This document shows, piece by piece, positions 43,040 through 53,061 of a DNA stretch of 63,045 nt; position 1 is the stretch's first letter; each line of letters opens with the position of its first letter. A model generated the notes under the pieces. It saw only the letters and a program-made list of their open reading frames with translations, was not told where the DNA came from and did not search any database. Source of the DNA: Bacteroidales bacterium (GTDB lineage Bacteria; Bacteroidota; Bacteroidia; Bacteroidales; WCHB1-69); assembly GCA_017649855.1 (NCBI GenBank), contig JAGCGA010000001.1, positions 1-63,045 of the forward strand, written 5' to 3'. The position numbers and the translations under genes are program-made.

Positions 43040-44629
43040 ATGAGACATAAACATATATTTTGGCTTGCATTGATGATTTTCCTCCTGCTTCCCTCCCGGG
43101 CGCAAAACACCCTGCTTAGTGTGCCTGCTGCCGACCCGGAAGATACGGTCGGACTCTATGAGGTGGTCAATGAGGAGGTCCGGATCATGGATTCCCTCTT
43201 GTCCGTTTGGTATATTCAAAAAGAACTCCATGCCGGACAGTCTGTGCTCTCCAAACTGCGTGATGACACTACCGTCTATGACAATAACGACTCCCTGATT
43301 TTCAAGCGACTCTCCAAGATTGTGACAGCGGTTCCCTTGGCCTACAACGAAAGGGTGAAGCGCTTTATCGAGCTCTACTCCGTCCAACGTAAACGCTCTT
43401 CGTCAGTCATGTTGGGCCTGGCCCAGTACTATTATCCTTGGATGAAGGAGATATTCGACAAGTATGACGTGCCCGAAGAGCTGGTGTATATCACCATCAT
43501 TGAGTCAGCCCTGAATCCGCTGGCCGTTTCCCCTGCCGGGGCGACGGGAATATGGCAGTTCATGTATGGCACGGGCAAGTTATATGGGCTGGAAGTCAAC
43601 ACCTATGTGGATGACCGTCGCGACCCCTACAAGGCCACCGATGCCGCGGCACGCCATCTGCGCGATCTCTATAATATTTTCCACGATTGGGGCCTTGCCA
43701 TCTCTGCTTACAACTGTGGTGCTGGAAACGTGCGAAAGGCTATCCAGCGCTCCGGTGGCAAAACCGATTTCTGGGGTGTCTCTCCCTACCTGCCCCGCGA
43801 GACCCAGAACTATTTCCCCGCCTTCATCGGGGCTCTCTACATGATGACCTACCACAATCTCTATGGCATCCAGCCCGCCAATATCACCCTGCCCCTCAAC
43901 GTGGACTCCGTGATGGTGAATAAGGAGATCCATTTTGATCAGATAACCGCCCTCTTGAATATCAGCCGGGAGGAGATCGTCTCCCTGAACCCGCAATATA
44001 AGAAGTTCATCATCCCTGCCTTCAACGGGCAGTTGTTCCCCTTGCGTCTCCAACCGCACGACCTCATCCGCTTCATCGCCTTACAGGACACCATCCAGAA
44101 ATATCACTATGATGAGTATTTCAATCCGACGAAGAATCTGACGATCCCAACCACGAGCGCAAATGGTGAGGTGGTACAGGTCACGCCTAACAAATACCAT
44201 ACGGTGAGAAAAGGGGAGACCTTGTCCAAGATCGCTTCCAAATATGGCACGACTGTCAACAAGATCAAGTCTCTCAACCATCTGAGAAGCACGAATCTGC
44301 GGGTGGGCCAGAAATTGCTGGTCAGGAAGGGCACTACAATCGTGAAGCCGGCGCCGGTGGTTGCCGACAGCACGGCCACCGCTCCGCAGGACAGCACCCT
44401 TGCGGTCAAGGACTCTACTGTGACCCAGCAGCCTGTGGATACGGTCGTGAAGCCGACGCCCGCCCCCAAGCCGACAGGCGGTTATATTACCTACGTCATC
44501 AAGAAAGGTGACACCCTCTCCTCCATAGGCCGGAAGTATGGTAAGACGGCTACCGAGATTGCCAAATATAACAACATCACCAATGTGAATGCTATCCGGG
44601 AAGGACAGAAGATCAAGATCCCGCGGTAA
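43040..44629 (+). CDS. MltD-like lytic transglycosylase with two LysM domains
   Basis: 529 residues from the ATG at 43040. [22 protein letters not shown] is a signal peptide. The SLT catalytic domain (about 135-280) has the catalytic Glu155 in [30 protein letters not shown] and [13 protein letters not shown]. Two LysM domains (about 392-435 and 482-527; each YxVxKGDTLSxIxxKYG-like) bind peptidoglycan, separated by a Thr/Pro-rich linker. It cleaves the glycan backbone in the periplasm. The earlier ATG at 43013 would add nine polar residues before the signal and is less likely. It overlaps the convergent ABC exporter gene by 17 nt. Confidence 0.92.
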   Translation: MRHKHIFWLALMIFLLLPSRAQNTLLSVPAADPEDTVGLYEVVNEEVRIMDSLLSVWYIQKELHAGQSVLSKLRDDTTVYDNNDSLIFKRLSKIVTAVPLAYNERVKRFIELYSVQRKRSSSVMLGLAQYYYPWMKEIFDKYDVPEELVYITIIESALNPLAVSPAGATGIWQFMYGTGKLYGLEVNTYVDDRRDPYKATDAAARHLRDLYNIFHDWGLAISAYNCGAGNVRKAIQRSGGKTDFWGVSPYLPRETQNYFPAFIGALYMMTYHNLYGIQPANITLPLNVDSVMVNKEIHFDQITALLNISREEIVSLNPQYKKFIIPAFNGQLFPLRLQPHDLIRFIALQDTIQKYHYDEYFNPTKNLTIPTTSANGEVVQVTPNKYHTVRKGETLSKIASKYGTTVNKIKSLNHLRSTNLRVGQKLLVRKGTTIVKPAPVVADSTATAPQDSTLAVKDSTVTQQPVDTVVKPTPAPKPTGGYITYVIKKGDTLSSIGRKYGKTATEIAKYNNITNVNAIREGQKIKIPR

Positions 44630-46460
44630 CGTCGTCTCGCTGGGTGGTGTAGAATCGGTAATAATGTCCCTGTAAAGCCATCAGTTCATCGTGGGAGCCC
44701 TGTTCCACGATGGTGCCATCTTGGAGAAAACAGATGGTGCCCGCCAGTCGTATGGTGCTCAGCCGATGCGCGATGATGATGGCGGTACGGTTTTGTAGCA
44801 GGGGTGCCAGCGCCTCTTGGAAGAGGTATTCGGATTCATTGTCGAGGGCGGAGGTGGCTTCATCCAACACCAAGACTTGCGGGTTGCGCAGCAGGATGCG
44901 TGCGATGCTGATACGTTGGCGTTGTCCTCCCGAGAGTCGCATGCCCCGGTCACCTAACACGGTGTCATAACCCTCCTCCATCTCCATGATGAAATCGTGG
45001 GCTTGGGCCAGCTTGGCGGCTGCGACAACCTGTTCTCGCGTCACGTCGAGGCCCATGGTGATGTTGTGATAGACAGTGTCATGGAAGAGTATCACATCTT
45101 GAGAGACCACCCCGAAGAGGGCCCTGAGATCCCGGATGCTGTAATGTCGACAAGAGATGCCATCAATCAGAATCTCCCCGTAAGGGGCATCGTAGAAGCG
45201 GGAGAGCAGATCCACAATGGTGGATTTCCCGGCGCCGGAGGGGCCCACCAAAGCCACGGTCTCCCCTTTGTGGATAGTGAGGTTCAGATGCCGCAACACC
45301 TCACACTGCGACTCCTCTTCTACCGGATGATAGGAGAAAGAGACATCCTGGAGACGAATATCGTGTTCCAGTGTTGAAAGATGTATGGGATGCTCCTCTT
45401 CCACAATCTCCTCTTCAGCATCCATCACCTCATAGATGCGCTGGGCAGCCGTCAGTCCTTTCTGCATTGTATAATAGGTGGTCACCAAGGCTTTCGCGGG
45501 TGCTATCATGCGGGCAAAAACCACAAAGTAGAGCATGAAAAGGGCGCTGGTTCGAAGCAGCAGGGAAGGCATCAGCCATAAGGTGAGTATGGAGATGAGC
45601 AAGATGGCCACGATGCATAAGAACTCGATGAGCGGTGCCCCGAGTTCCTGAATGCGGAAAATTCTCTTGTGCAGCTGATAGAAGCGGTTGTTGTGCTTGG
45701 CAAACTTCTCCGACGCATACTGCTCGGCATTGTATCCCTGGATGACCCGGAGCCCGCCTATTGCCTCCTCAAAGAGGGCGCTGATATTACCCAATAACTG
45801 CTGCAACCGCAAGGAAGAAGCGGATATACGCTTGCCGATGAACCCCAAGAGCAAGCCGATAAGAGGCAGGATCACCAAGGCAATCAAGGTCAGCTTCACA
45901 CTGATGGAAAACAGGGTGATCAAAAAGACGATGATGAGGAAGGGATCGCGACAGAGCGACTGCAGGGAGGAGAACACTGACCACTCCACCTCCAGCACAT
46001 CCGCTCCCATGCGACTAAGCATGTCGCCCTTTTTGTATTTGGCGAAAAATGACAAGGGAAGGATCAGCATCCGGTGGTAAAGGTCTCGCCGTAAATCCTG
46101 CAGGATGCCTGCGCGGAGCGGAGCCAGCCAGTAGAAACTCATGTAGCGGCAGAAGTTCGAGAGCAGTGAAAGCAGAATCATCACCACGGCAATGTAAATC
46201 AACGCCGCATGCGGACCGTGGGCGGTGATGACTTGCCCCATGTAATAGTAAAAGGTGTCGATGAAATACCGCGATGTCAGGGCAAAAGAGGGCTTGGCAG
46301 CCACCATCTCCACTTGATTGAAAAGGACCGAAAGAAAAGGAACGACCATCGACAGCGTGAAGATGGAGAAAAGCGCATAGAACAGGTTCGCTAGCACGAC
46401 CAGCAAAATAAGGCCCTTATATCCCGCCAGATACCGTAATAATCGCTTTAAAAGATGCAT
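44613..46460 (-). CDS. ABC exporter with fused permease and ATPase (MsbA-like)
   Basis: 615 residues from the ATG at 46460. Six transmembrane helices occupy about the first 320 residues; the C-terminal ATPase has Walker [13 protein letters not shown], the signature [20 protein letters not shown], Walker [12 protein letters not shown] and the switch histidine in [10 protein letters not shown]. Homology to MsbA-type lipid/lipid-A or drug exporters is clear but the substrate is not. The -7 element at 46476-46483 lies between the chosen ATG and an upstream in-frame ATG at 46478, which favours the shorter form. Confidence 0.9.
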   Translation of the reverse strand: MHLLKRLLRYLAGYKGLILLVVLANLFYALFSIFTLSMVVPFLSVLFNQVEMVAAKPSFALTSRYFIDTFYYYMGQVITAHGPHAALIYIAVVMILLSLLSNFCRYMSFYWLAPLRAGILQDLRRDLYHRMLILPLSFFAKYKKGDMLSRMGADVLEVEWSVFSSLQSLCRDPFLIIVFLITLFSISVKLTLIALVILPLIGLLLGFIGKRISASSLRLQQLLGNISALFEEAIGGLRVIQGYNAEQYASEKFAKHNNRFYQLHKRIFRIQELGAPLIEFLCIVAILLISILTLWLMPSLLLRTSALFMLYFVVFARMIAPAKALVTTYYTMQKGLTAAQRIYEVMDAEEEIVEEEHPIHLSTLEHDIRLQDVSFSYHPVEEESQCEVLRHLNLTIHKGETVALVGPSGAGKSTIVDLLSRFYDAPYGEILIDGISCRHYSIRDLRALFGVVSQDVILFHDTVYHNITMGLDVTREQVVAAAKLAQAHDFIMEMEEGYDTVLGDRGMRLSGGQRQRISIARILLRNPQVLVLDEATSALDNESEYLFQEALAPLLQNRTAIIIAHRLSTIRLAGTICFLQDGTIVEQGSHDELMALQGHYYRFYTTQRDDVTAGS

Positions 46461-46475
46461 CGTAAAAAAACGGTG

Positions 46476-46483
46476 CAAAATTA
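46476..46483 (-). promoter_or_regulatory. -7 promoter element for the ABC exporter
   Basis: TAATTTTG followed by C on the minus strand. It is only 12 bp from the divergent ftsX element. Confidence 0.55.
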
Positions 46484-46495
46484 CGAAAAATAGTG

Positions 46496-46503
46496 TACCT
46501 TTG
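46496..46503 (+). promoter_or_regulatory. -7 promoter element for ftsX
   Basis: TACCTTTG followed by C, 18 nt before the ftsX ATG. Confidence 0.65.
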
Positions 46504-46521
46504 CCGCGTTAAAAATTCAAT

Positions 46522-47412
46522 ATGGCAAAGTATCCCGATACCATTGACAGGATTACCAAAGCACGTCTCCGACTCTCCACCTTTGGGTCCATTATGAGCA
46601 TAGCCCTGACGATGTTTTTCATCGGCACGCTGACCTTTTTTGCATACTTTTCCACGCATTATATCCGCAATCTTTCCCAGAACATCGAACTGGAAGTGCT
46701 GTTCTATGGGGATGTCAAAGAGGCGGACATCAATGCGCTGGAACAACAGTTGAAACTGAAGCCCTATATCACCGCTTCCAGGGTCTCCTCCAAAGAGGAG
46801 AATACCGCGATTGCCAAGAAGATTGTGGGCTATAACTATACCGAGATTATCCCCAACAACAATCCGATTAATGCCTCCATCATGCTGAGTGTGTCTCCCG
46901 ATTATGCCAATACGGATTCAATCGCCAACATCAAAAAGGAGCTGAAACGCAATGAGTTGGTGCAGGATGTGGATTCCCCCGACATTATCGTCAAGTCGTT
47001 AAGCGACAATTTCCGCAAGATACAATGGATTATCCTGGGCATTTGCGCGGTCTTCATGATCATCTCTATGCTGCTGATAGCCAACTGTATCCGTCTTAAT
47101 ATCTATGCCCAGCGGTTCAATATCAAGAGCATGTTGCTGGTGGGTGCCACCCCGCGTTTCGTCCGCCGTCCTTTTGTGATGAAAGGTTTTGTGCAAGGCG
47201 TCTGGGGAGGTGTCATCGCGGTTATCCTGGTGGCTCTGGCACTCTATTTTGGACATCAGGCTATTCCGGATCTGGTGGACTTCTCCCTGATGGTCCCGAT
47301 CGCCATCATATTGGGTGCCATCCTGTTGTTTAGCATACTCTTCTCAATCATCATCTCTTCCATGTCTGTCAATCGCTACATCCGTATTAACGACGAACGT
47401 CTCTATTTATAA
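46522..47412 (+). CDS. ftsX: Cell division protein FtsX
   Basis: 296 residues with FtsX topology: N-terminal TM (about 22-46), a periplasmic domain of about 120 residues, and three C-terminal TM helices (about 172-193, 224-245 and 255-282). RLNIYAQRFNIKSMLLVGATPRF is the conserved cytoplasmic loop. With FtsE it activates peptidoglycan hydrolases at the septum; ftsE is not adjacent. The order ftsX-DUF3098-uppP-truB is typical of Bacteroidetes. Confidence 0.93.
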   Translation: MAKYPDTIDRITKARLRLSTFGSIMSIALTMFFIGTLTFFAYFSTHYIRNLSQNIELEVLFYGDVKEADINALEQQLKLKPYITASRVSSKEENTAIAKKIVGYNYTEIIPNNNPINASIMLSVSPDYANTDSIANIKKELKRNELVQDVDSPDIIVKSLSDNFRKIQWIILGICAVFMIISMLLIANCIRLNIYAQRFNIKSMLLVGATPRFVRRPFVMKGFVQGVWGGVIAVILVALALYFGHQAIPDLVDFSLMVPIAIILGAILLFSILFSIIISSMSVNRYIRINDERLYL

Positions 47413-47437
47413 TTGATATCCATTTCTTAATCGTAAT

Positions 47438-47707
47438 ATGAAATCTGACAATAAAGAAATCAAAGAGGGCAAGGCCCCTCTCTTCAGAACGACCAATTAC
47501 ATCTTGATGGCAGTGGGCTTCATCCTGCTGATTTTAGGTTATCTGCTGCTCCGCGGAGGCCTAGTTTCCGATCCGAACACGTTCGATGGCGAGATTTTCA
47601 ACACCCGCCGGCTGGTGGTGGCCCCTATCTTGATGTTCCTGGGTATTGTCATGGAGGGTGTGGCTATTATGTGGCACCCCAGAAAGAAATCTGAACCGGA
47701 AGCTTAG
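47438..47707 (+). CDS. DUF3098 small membrane protein
   Basis: 89 residues with two transmembrane helices (about 22-40 and 60-80): TTNYILMAVGFILLILGYLL and VAPILMFLGIVMEGVAIM, and the conserved SDPNTFDGEIFNTRRLVVAP between them. This matches the DUF3098 family found between ftsX and uppP. The function is unknown; the place suggests an envelope or division role. It is 25 nt after ftsX and 2 nt before uppP. Confidence 0.88.
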   Translation: MKSDNKEIKEGKAPLFRTTNYILMAVGFILLILGYLLLRGGLVSDPNTFDGEIFNTRRLVVAPILMFLGIVMEGVAIMWHPRKKSEPEA

Positions 47708-47709
47708 TC

Positions 47710-48504
47710 ATGACCTGGTTTCAAGCCCTGATATTAGGTATCGTTCAAGGGTTTACGGAGTTCCTGCCCGTTAGCAGCAGCGGTCACCTGATTATTGGTC
47801 GGGAGATCTTAGGCGCTGGTGTGGCGGAGAATGTCACCTTTGAAGTGCTGGTGCATACCGCTACCGTGTTAAGTACCTTGACCGTGTTTTGGAAAGAGAT
47901 CCTGAACCTGTTGGCAAAATTCTTCAAGTTTCAGTGGAATGAGGAGACTCAGTATATCTGCAAGATCTTGGTTTCCATGATCCCGGTTCTCATCGTCGGT
48001 CTCTTCTTCAAAGATACGGTCGAGTCCTTCTTTGGGGAAGGTCTTGTGCTGGTGGGTAGTATGTTGCTAGTGACGGCTTTGTTGCTGGCGCTCACCCGCT
48101 TTGTCCGTTTTCGGGAAAACAAGCCGCTCACTTTCGGGCGTGCCTTCCTCATCGGCTGTGCCCAAGCGGTTGCGGTGCTCCCAGGTCTCTCCCGTTCCGG
48201 CTCCACCATCGCTACCGGCTTGTTGAGTGGGGTCCGCAAGGAGGAAGTGGCCCAGTTCTCATTCCTGATGGTGATCATCCCCATCTTGGGTGAATCATTC
48301 CTCGACCTGATTGGCGGCAATTTCTCCTTTTCCCAGTGCGGCCTCTCGGCCCAAGCGCTGATATGCGGTTTTATTTCCGCCTATGTCTGTGGCGTGCTGG
48401 CCTGTCGCTTCATGATTAGTATCGTCAAGAAAGCCAACCTCGCCTGGTTCTCTATCTATTGCGCCATTGTCGGCATCATCGCTATCATATTCGGCTTATG
48501 CTAA
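47710..48504 (+). CDS. uppP: Undecaprenyl-diphosphate phosphatase
   Basis: 264 residues of polytopic BacA/UppP. The N-terminal QGFTEFLPVSSSGHL (about 13-27) and the second signature AVAVLPGLSRSGSTI, with its catalytic-site Arg and Ser, are both present. It dephosphorylates undecaprenyl pyrophosphate on the outer face of the inner membrane so that the lipid carrier can be re-used for peptidoglycan and glycans. Its last 7 nt overlap the start of truB. Confidence 0.96.
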   Translation: MTWFQALILGIVQGFTEFLPVSSSGHLIIGREILGAGVAENVTFEVLVHTATVLSTLTVFWKEILNLLAKFFKFQWNEETQYICKILVSMIPVLIVGLFFKDTVESFFGEGLVLVGSMLLVTALLLALTRFVRFRENKPLTFGRAFLIGCAQAVAVLPGLSRSGSTIATGLLSGVRKEEVAQFSFLMVIIPILGESFLDLIGGNFSFSQCGLSAQALICGFISAYVCGVLACRFMISIVKKANLAWFSIYCAIVGIIAIIFGLC

Positions 48505-49217
48505 AGAATCCGATTGTGCATGCTACCGTCTTCCAGCTGCCCGAGTTGGAAGTTAATTTTGAGGAGGATGTCCTGCTCGTGGACAAACCTCGTCTGTGTA
48601 CCTCTTTCGATATCGTCGGCAAGGTGCGCGGCATCGTCCAGCGAAAGGCTAACCGCAGGGTGAAGGTAGGTCATGCCGGCACGTTGGATCCCTTGGCGAC
48701 GGGTCTGCTCATCATCTGCATCGGCAAGATGACCAAGAAGATAGACCAGATCCAACAGCAAGTGAAAGAATATACGGGTACTTTTTGTCTGGGCGCCACC
48801 ACCCCTAGTTTCGACTTGGAACATCCTGTCGATGCTACGATGCCCTATGACCATATCACCCGTGAACTTGCAGAGTCGGTGGCGAAAGACTTTGTCGGAG
48901 AGCTGGAGCAGGTGCCACCGCTCTTCTCAGCGGTCCGCTATAACGGCCGAAGAGCCTACCACCTTGCCCGTGTGGGCGAGAGCGCACAACTCGAGACCAA
49001 GCATGTGACCATCTACGAATTCGAAATCACCCGCTTTGAATTGCCTGAGATAGATTTCCGTATCCGCTGTTCCAAAGGTACTTACATCCGGTCCGTTGCC
49101 CGCGATTTTGGAGCGGCACTCCAGTCGGGTGCCCACCTGACCTGCCTGCGCCGTACGATGATTGGCGATTACCGTGTGGAGGATGCTATCAAGCCGATCA
49201 TCCTTGACAAAAGATAG
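48498..49217 (+). CDS. truB: tRNA pseudouridine-55 synthase
   Basis: 240 residues from the ATG at 48498, which lies in the uppP 3' end (ATGCTAA). The catalytic Asp64 in VGHAGTLDPLATGLLIICIGK, the RRxYxLARxG-like GRRAYHLARVGE and the C-terminal CSKGTYIRSVARDFG define TruB. It modifies U55 in the T-loop of tRNAs. The longer in-frame start at 48459 is inside uppP coding and is rejected. Confidence 0.95.
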   Translation: MLKNPIVHATVFQLPELEVNFEEDVLLVDKPRLCTSFDIVGKVRGIVQRKANRRVKVGHAGTLDPLATGLLIICIGKMTKKIDQIQQQVKEYTGTFCLGATTPSFDLEHPVDATMPYDHITRELAESVAKDFVGELEQVPPLFSAVRYNGRRAYHLARVGESAQLETKHVTIYEFEITRFELPEIDFRIRCSKGTYIRSVARDFGAALQSGAHLTCLRRTMIGDYRVEDAIKPIILDKR

Positions 49218-49224
49218 GTAGCTT

Positions 49225-49995
49225 CTATACGAATTTTTTCTTGATGATGTCCACGATCCAGTCGGGGGCGATGATGCTTAGGGCTACAAATATGCGGCTC
49301 CAGACACCGGGTATGCGACGTTTCCATCCGCGGAAGAGGGCACGCACCCCCTTCTTGGCTACCTGGTGCGGCTTTAACATGAGGCCCAGTCGGCACAGCC
49401 ACCGGCGCATATTGACGGGCAGGTTGTAGAGGTCGGTGTCCACTGCACCCGGACAGACACAACAGACGTTCACCCCATGGTGCTTCAGCTCGGATGACAG
49501 CGCGTAGCTGAACGACATCAGGGCGGTCTTGGTGCTCTCATAGACCGCAATGGTGGGGAACTTCATGAAGGCTGTGATGGAACTGGCATTGAGGATATAA
49601 CCATGGCCACGGTCTTTCATGGCCTTGCCAAAAAGAAGCGATATCATGACCGGGGTGTGGACGTGAAGTGTCAGCATCTTTTCCGATAGCTTGGTCGGTT
49701 TCTCCACGGCAGCTCCGAAGTAGAACATGCCGGCGTTGTTGATGACAACCTCTATGTCAAGCTGTTGCTCATGACAATAGTCGAACAGCTGCTGCGCCGC
49801 CTCGGGAACGGCCAGGTCCATCATGAGGGTCTTGACTTCCAGGTTGGGATGCTGGGCGCGGATCTGCTGGGAGGCGGTCTCGTTGAGATCTTCCCGGTTG
49901 CTGACAATCAGAATATTGTATTGGCGGGCGGCCATCTCCTCCGCGTATGCCAGTCCGATGCCGGAACTGCCGCCGGTAATAAGTGCGTAACTCAT
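49225..49995 (-). CDS. Short-chain dehydrogenase/reductase
   Basis: 256 residues, a classical SDR. The cofactor loop TGGSSGIG (7-14), NNAGMF (86-91), the Ser138-139 and Tyr152-x3-Lys156 catalytic residues in NASSITAF and YESTKTALM, and CPGAVDTDL are all present. It is an NAD(P)(H)-dependent oxidoreductase; the substrate is not predictable. The C-terminal hydrophobic segment IFVALSIIAPDWIV suggests membrane association as in 3-ketoacyl reductases of this subgroup. It starts 11 nt after sufS and probably ends the parE-to-SDR operon. Confidence 0.9.
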   Translation of the reverse strand: MSYALITGGSSGIGLAYAEEMAARQYNILIVSNREDLNETASQQIRAQHPNLEVKTLMMDLAVPEAAQQLFDYCHEQQLDIEVVINNAGMFYFGAAVEKPTKLSEKMLTLHVHTPVMISLLFGKAMKDRGHGYILNASSITAFMKFPTIAVYESTKTALMSFSYALSSELKHHGVNVCCVCPGAVDTDLYNLPVNMRRWLCRLGLMLKPHQVAKKGVRALFRGWKRRIPGVWSRIFVALSIIAPDWIVDIIKKKFV

Positions 49996-50006
49996 CTTTT
50001 TCTTGA

Positions 50007-51209
50007 CTATGATAACATGGATTTTGCTTTGAGGAGGGCTTCTGCCAACCGGTCAATATCTTCTTTGGAACTATACAGTGCCAACGAGGCTCTGGCTGTT
50101 CCGGGAATACCATAATGACTCATGATGGGTTGGGTGCAGTGGTGCCCGGTGCGGACGGCCACGCCCTGATGGTCCAACAACACCCCCACATCGTAAGGGT
50201 GCGAGGTGCCTAGCAGGAAGGAGATGACCGCAGCCTTGTGCGGTGCCGTTCCGATGAAACGGATTCCCTCAATTTGGCTGAGCCTCTCCATGCCATAGTG
50301 AAGGAGCTCCGTCTCGTAGTCGCGGATGCGCTCCACCCCGATGGATTGCATGTACTCAATGGCAATGCGGAGACCGATCACGTCGCCCACAGCCGGGGTG
50401 CCCGCCTCAAACTTGAAGGGCAGATCGTTGTAGGTGGTCTTCTCAAAGGTCACGGAGCTGATCATTTCCCCGCCACCCTGATAGGGCTTCATCTCGTTGA
50501 GCCACCGCTCCTTGCCGTACATCACGCCCACGCCCATCGGGGCATACATCTTATGGCCGGAAAAACAGTAGAAGTCGCAGTCCAAAGCCTGGACATCCAC
50601 GGGCTCGTGTGCCACCGCCTGGGCACCGTCCAACATGACCGGCACGCCGTGACCATGTGCGATGCGTACTATCTCTGCCACATCGTTAATGGTTCCCAAG
50701 GTGTTGGAGACATGCGTGACCGCCACTATCTTGGTCTTTTCGGTGAAAAGTGACGTGTAAGCTTCCATGTCCAGCATACCTTCATCGCTTATCGGGATGA
50801 CTCTCAGCACGGCACCGCGATCTTCACACAAGAACTGCCAGGGCACTATGTTGGAGTGGTGCTCCATCTCGGAGATGATGATCTCGTCGCCACGCTGGAT
50901 ATAGGTTCTGCCAAAAGAGGCTGCCACTAGGTTGATCGCTTCTGTGGCCCCGCGCGTGAAGATGATCTCATAGTCGTGGGCGGCGTTGATGAACTGTTGT
51001 ACACAGCGACGGGCCGACTCGAACTCGTTGGTGGCCAGCTGGCTCAGATAGTGCACCCCACGGTGAATGTTGCTGTTGATGGTCTCGTAGTAATGCTGCA
51101 AAGCGTCAATGACCACCTGCGGCTTCTGTGTCGTCGCCGCATTATCCAGATAGACTAAAGGCCTGTTGTAGACCTGTTGGGTTAATATTGGGAAATCTTC
51201 TCTATTCAT
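50007..51209 (-). CDS. sufS: Cysteine desulfurase SufS
   Basis: 400 residues from the ATG at 51209 (MNREDFPILTQQV); an earlier ATG at 51236 lies inside the preceding gene. LDNAATTQKPQ, HHSNIVPWQ, the PLP lysine Lys220 in CFSGHKMYAPMG and the sulfur-carrier Cys358 in VRTGHHCTQPIM identify the SufS type II group. It removes sulfur from cysteine for the SufBCD scaffold. It lies about 13 kb from sufCD in a different operon. The ATG overlaps the stop of the upstream membrane-protein gene by 8 nt. Confidence 0.95.
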   Translation of the reverse strand: MNREDFPILTQQVYNRPLVYLDNAATTQKPQVVIDALQHYYETINSNIHRGVHYLSQLATNEFESARRCVQQFINAAHDYEIIFTRGATEAINLVAASFGRTYIQRGDEIIISEMEHHSNIVPWQFLCEDRGAVLRVIPISDEGMLDMEAYTSLFTEKTKIVAVTHVSNTLGTINDVAEIVRIAHGHGVPVMLDGAQAVAHEPVDVQALDCDFYCFSGHKMYAPMGVGVMYGKERWLNEMKPYQGGGEMISSVTFEKTTYNDLPFKFEAGTPAVGDVIGLRIAIEYMQSIGVERIRDYETELLHYGMERLSQIEGIRFIGTAPHKAAVISFLLGTSHPYDVGVLLDHQGVAVRTGHHCTQPIMSHYGIPGTARASLALYSSKEDIDRLAEALLKAKSMLS

Positions 51210-51729
51210 CTTGTTCTGTGTTTTCGGTGATTTCATCGGTTTCTTCCCCGTCCGTATCTTTTAGCCGATGCATATACCGCAAATGCATGGCATAAATGGC
51301 AATCAGGAACACTACCGTCAGGATGGACGTAAAGTCCATCGTCATATTTCCGCCAATGACAAAGTTCATCATGAGAATGTTGAGTAACTGACCGATGGCA
51401 TATAGGTGAAAACCAATCTGGTTGAGTTTCCATATCATCAGTAGCGCCCCTGCAAACATCAGCACTTCCACCCCAATCAGCATCAGGTATTGGGAAGGTG
51501 TGATGGTAGCGAAAGTCTCTAACAACTTCTCGATGTTCTCCTGACTCAAGCCCATCGTGGCTCCCGCTTGAGGCAACATCTCGGCCATCTTCTGGGGAGC
51601 AAGAACACTGAGCAGGTAGGTGAAGATGTTGGAAAGAGCATCCAACATGGAACAGATACTCATGAACCACAGGATGAAGGTCCTTTGGGGCTGTATCACA
51701 GGTCTTTGCTCTAGTCTTGGTGCTTCCAT
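51202..51729 (-). CDS. Membrane protein of unknown function between tilS and sufS
   Basis: 175 residues. Four hydrophobic helices: about 18-43 (FILWFMSICSMLDALSNIF), 82-100 (YLMLIGVEVLMFAGALLMI), 108-127 and 133-150 (FTSILTVVFLIAIYAMHL). The tail is very acidic (KDTDGEETDEITENTEQDE). I do not recognise the family. Its stop is inside the sufS start region, so the pair is translationally coupled. It begins 18 nt after tilS. Confidence 0.7.
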   Translation of the reverse strand: MEAPRLEQRPVIQPQRTFILWFMSICSMLDALSNIFTYLLSVLAPQKMAEMLPQAGATMGLSQENIEKLLETFATITPSQYLMLIGVEVLMFAGALLMIWKLNQIGFHLYAIGQLLNILMMNFVIGGNMTMDFTSILTVVFLIAIYAMHLRYMHRLKDTDGEETDEITENTEQDE

Positions 51730-51747
51730 TTGTAAAGGTTGATGGGT

Positions 51748-53061
51748 TTAGGATTTATGTTTGAAAAGGGAAATGCAATAATAGTGGGTGTCGGACTCTT
51801 CCACTCTGAAGCGTTCGTCACTTCGGTATCCCACCACCCAGGCAATGTCATCGCCAATGCAGAACAAGGGGACTTGATCCTTGTCGAGGCGGTTCACCTT
51901 CTGATCCGTGAAGAAGTCGCTGAGTTTCCGTTTGCCTTTGCCGCCAAAAGGGAAGAAATAGTCGCCTGGCTGCCAATGACGGAGGGTGATGGGGAAGGTG
52001 AGTTTGTGTTCAGGGATGATGAAGGTGTTGCTGTCGGCGGGCTTCTGGATGCCATTGACGGTGGTGTGGAGGGTTACGGAAAAGTCCTCCTGCAACTCCT
52101 CCAGATTTTGGTAGTGGCGCGCTTCTGACGGTTGGGGTGGGAGAGGGCGCACGATGAATGCATCGCGGTCCACGACCAAAAGATGATTGGGCGCTCGGAA
52201 GAGCTTTCCTGGCTGGTCGGTCATCAGCATGTCCTTCACGTCCGACTCCGAGAACTGGTAGGGACGGAGGATCTCATAAAGCAGCACATCGCTGAAGGGG
52301 AAGCCGTCAATCTCGGAACGCTGGATGTGGATGGCCCCCTCTTTCTCGGAGAGCGCCCTTCTTGTGAAATCGGCCACGGCATAGTGATACAAGGCGCTTT
52401 GCTGCTGAAGGATCTGCTTGTTGTGCGCTATGGTGTGCACCAGGTTGGGGTTCAGCTGCTGCAAGGCCGGAATGACAGTGTGCCGGATCCGGTTGCGCTT
52501 GATCTCCTCGTCGGCATTGGTGATGTCCGTCATATAGGCTATCTGATGGAACTTGGCAAAGGTGCGGATCTCCTCGGCACTGAAGGTAAGCAAGGGACGC
52601 AGGATGACGCCATTGCGTTCAGGAATGCCCGTCAACCCTTGAAGCCCGGTGCCCCGCGTGAGGTTGAGCAGGATAGTCTCCGCATCGTCATTGGCATGGT
52701 GGGCAGTGACGATATAGTCAAAGGGTGTGCTGATTTGGGAAAACCATTGGTAGCGCAGGTCGCGGGCAGTCATCTCGACAGACTTCCCAGAGTCCTGCTG
52801 TATGGACATGGTGTCAAACTCCTGCACTTGGCAGGGAATCTGGTGCTCTTCAGCCCACTGTTGCACGAAATGCATGTCACGGTCAGAGTCGGCCCCCCGC
52901 AGGTGAAAGTTACAGTGCGCAATTTCGAAGTCATAACCCGACATGTGGAATAGCGTGGCCAGCACCATGGAGTCGGCCCCACCACTGACTGCCAACAAGT
53001 ACCTGCAGCCGTGTGGATAGCCGACAAGTCGGGTCATCTGTTTCTGAAAGCGTTCAATCAT
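51748..53061 (-). CDS. tilS: tRNA(Ile)-lysidine synthase
   Basis: 437 residues. The PP-loop SGGADSMVLATLF (26-38) with the following HCNFHLRGADSDRD and TAHHANDDAETILLNLTRGTG are TilS signatures; a C-terminal domain with WQPGDYFFPFGGKGKRKLSDFF closes the protein. It attaches lysine to C34 of tRNA-Ile so that AUA is read. It overlaps the preceding lipoprotein gene by 4 nt (ATGA). Confidence 0.95.
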   Translation of the reverse strand: MIERFQKQMTRLVGYPHGCRYLLAVSGGADSMVLATLFHMSGYDFEIAHCNFHLRGADSDRDMHFVQQWAEEHQIPCQVQEFDTMSIQQDSGKSVEMTARDLRYQWFSQISTPFDYIVTAHHANDDAETILLNLTRGTGLQGLTGIPERNGVILRPLLTFSAEEIRTFAKFHQIAYMTDITNADEEIKRNRIRHTVIPALQQLNPNLVHTIAHNKQILQQQSALYHYAVADFTRRALSEKEGAIHIQRSEIDGFPFSDVLLYEILRPYQFSESDVKDMLMTDQPGKLFRAPNHLLVVDRDAFIVRPLPPQPSEARHYQNLEELQEDFSVTLHTTVNGIQKPADSNTFIIPEHKLTFPITLRHWQPGDYFFPFGGKGKRKLSDFFTDQKVNRLDKDQVPLFCIGDDIAWVVGYRSDERFRVEESDTHYYCISLFKHKS

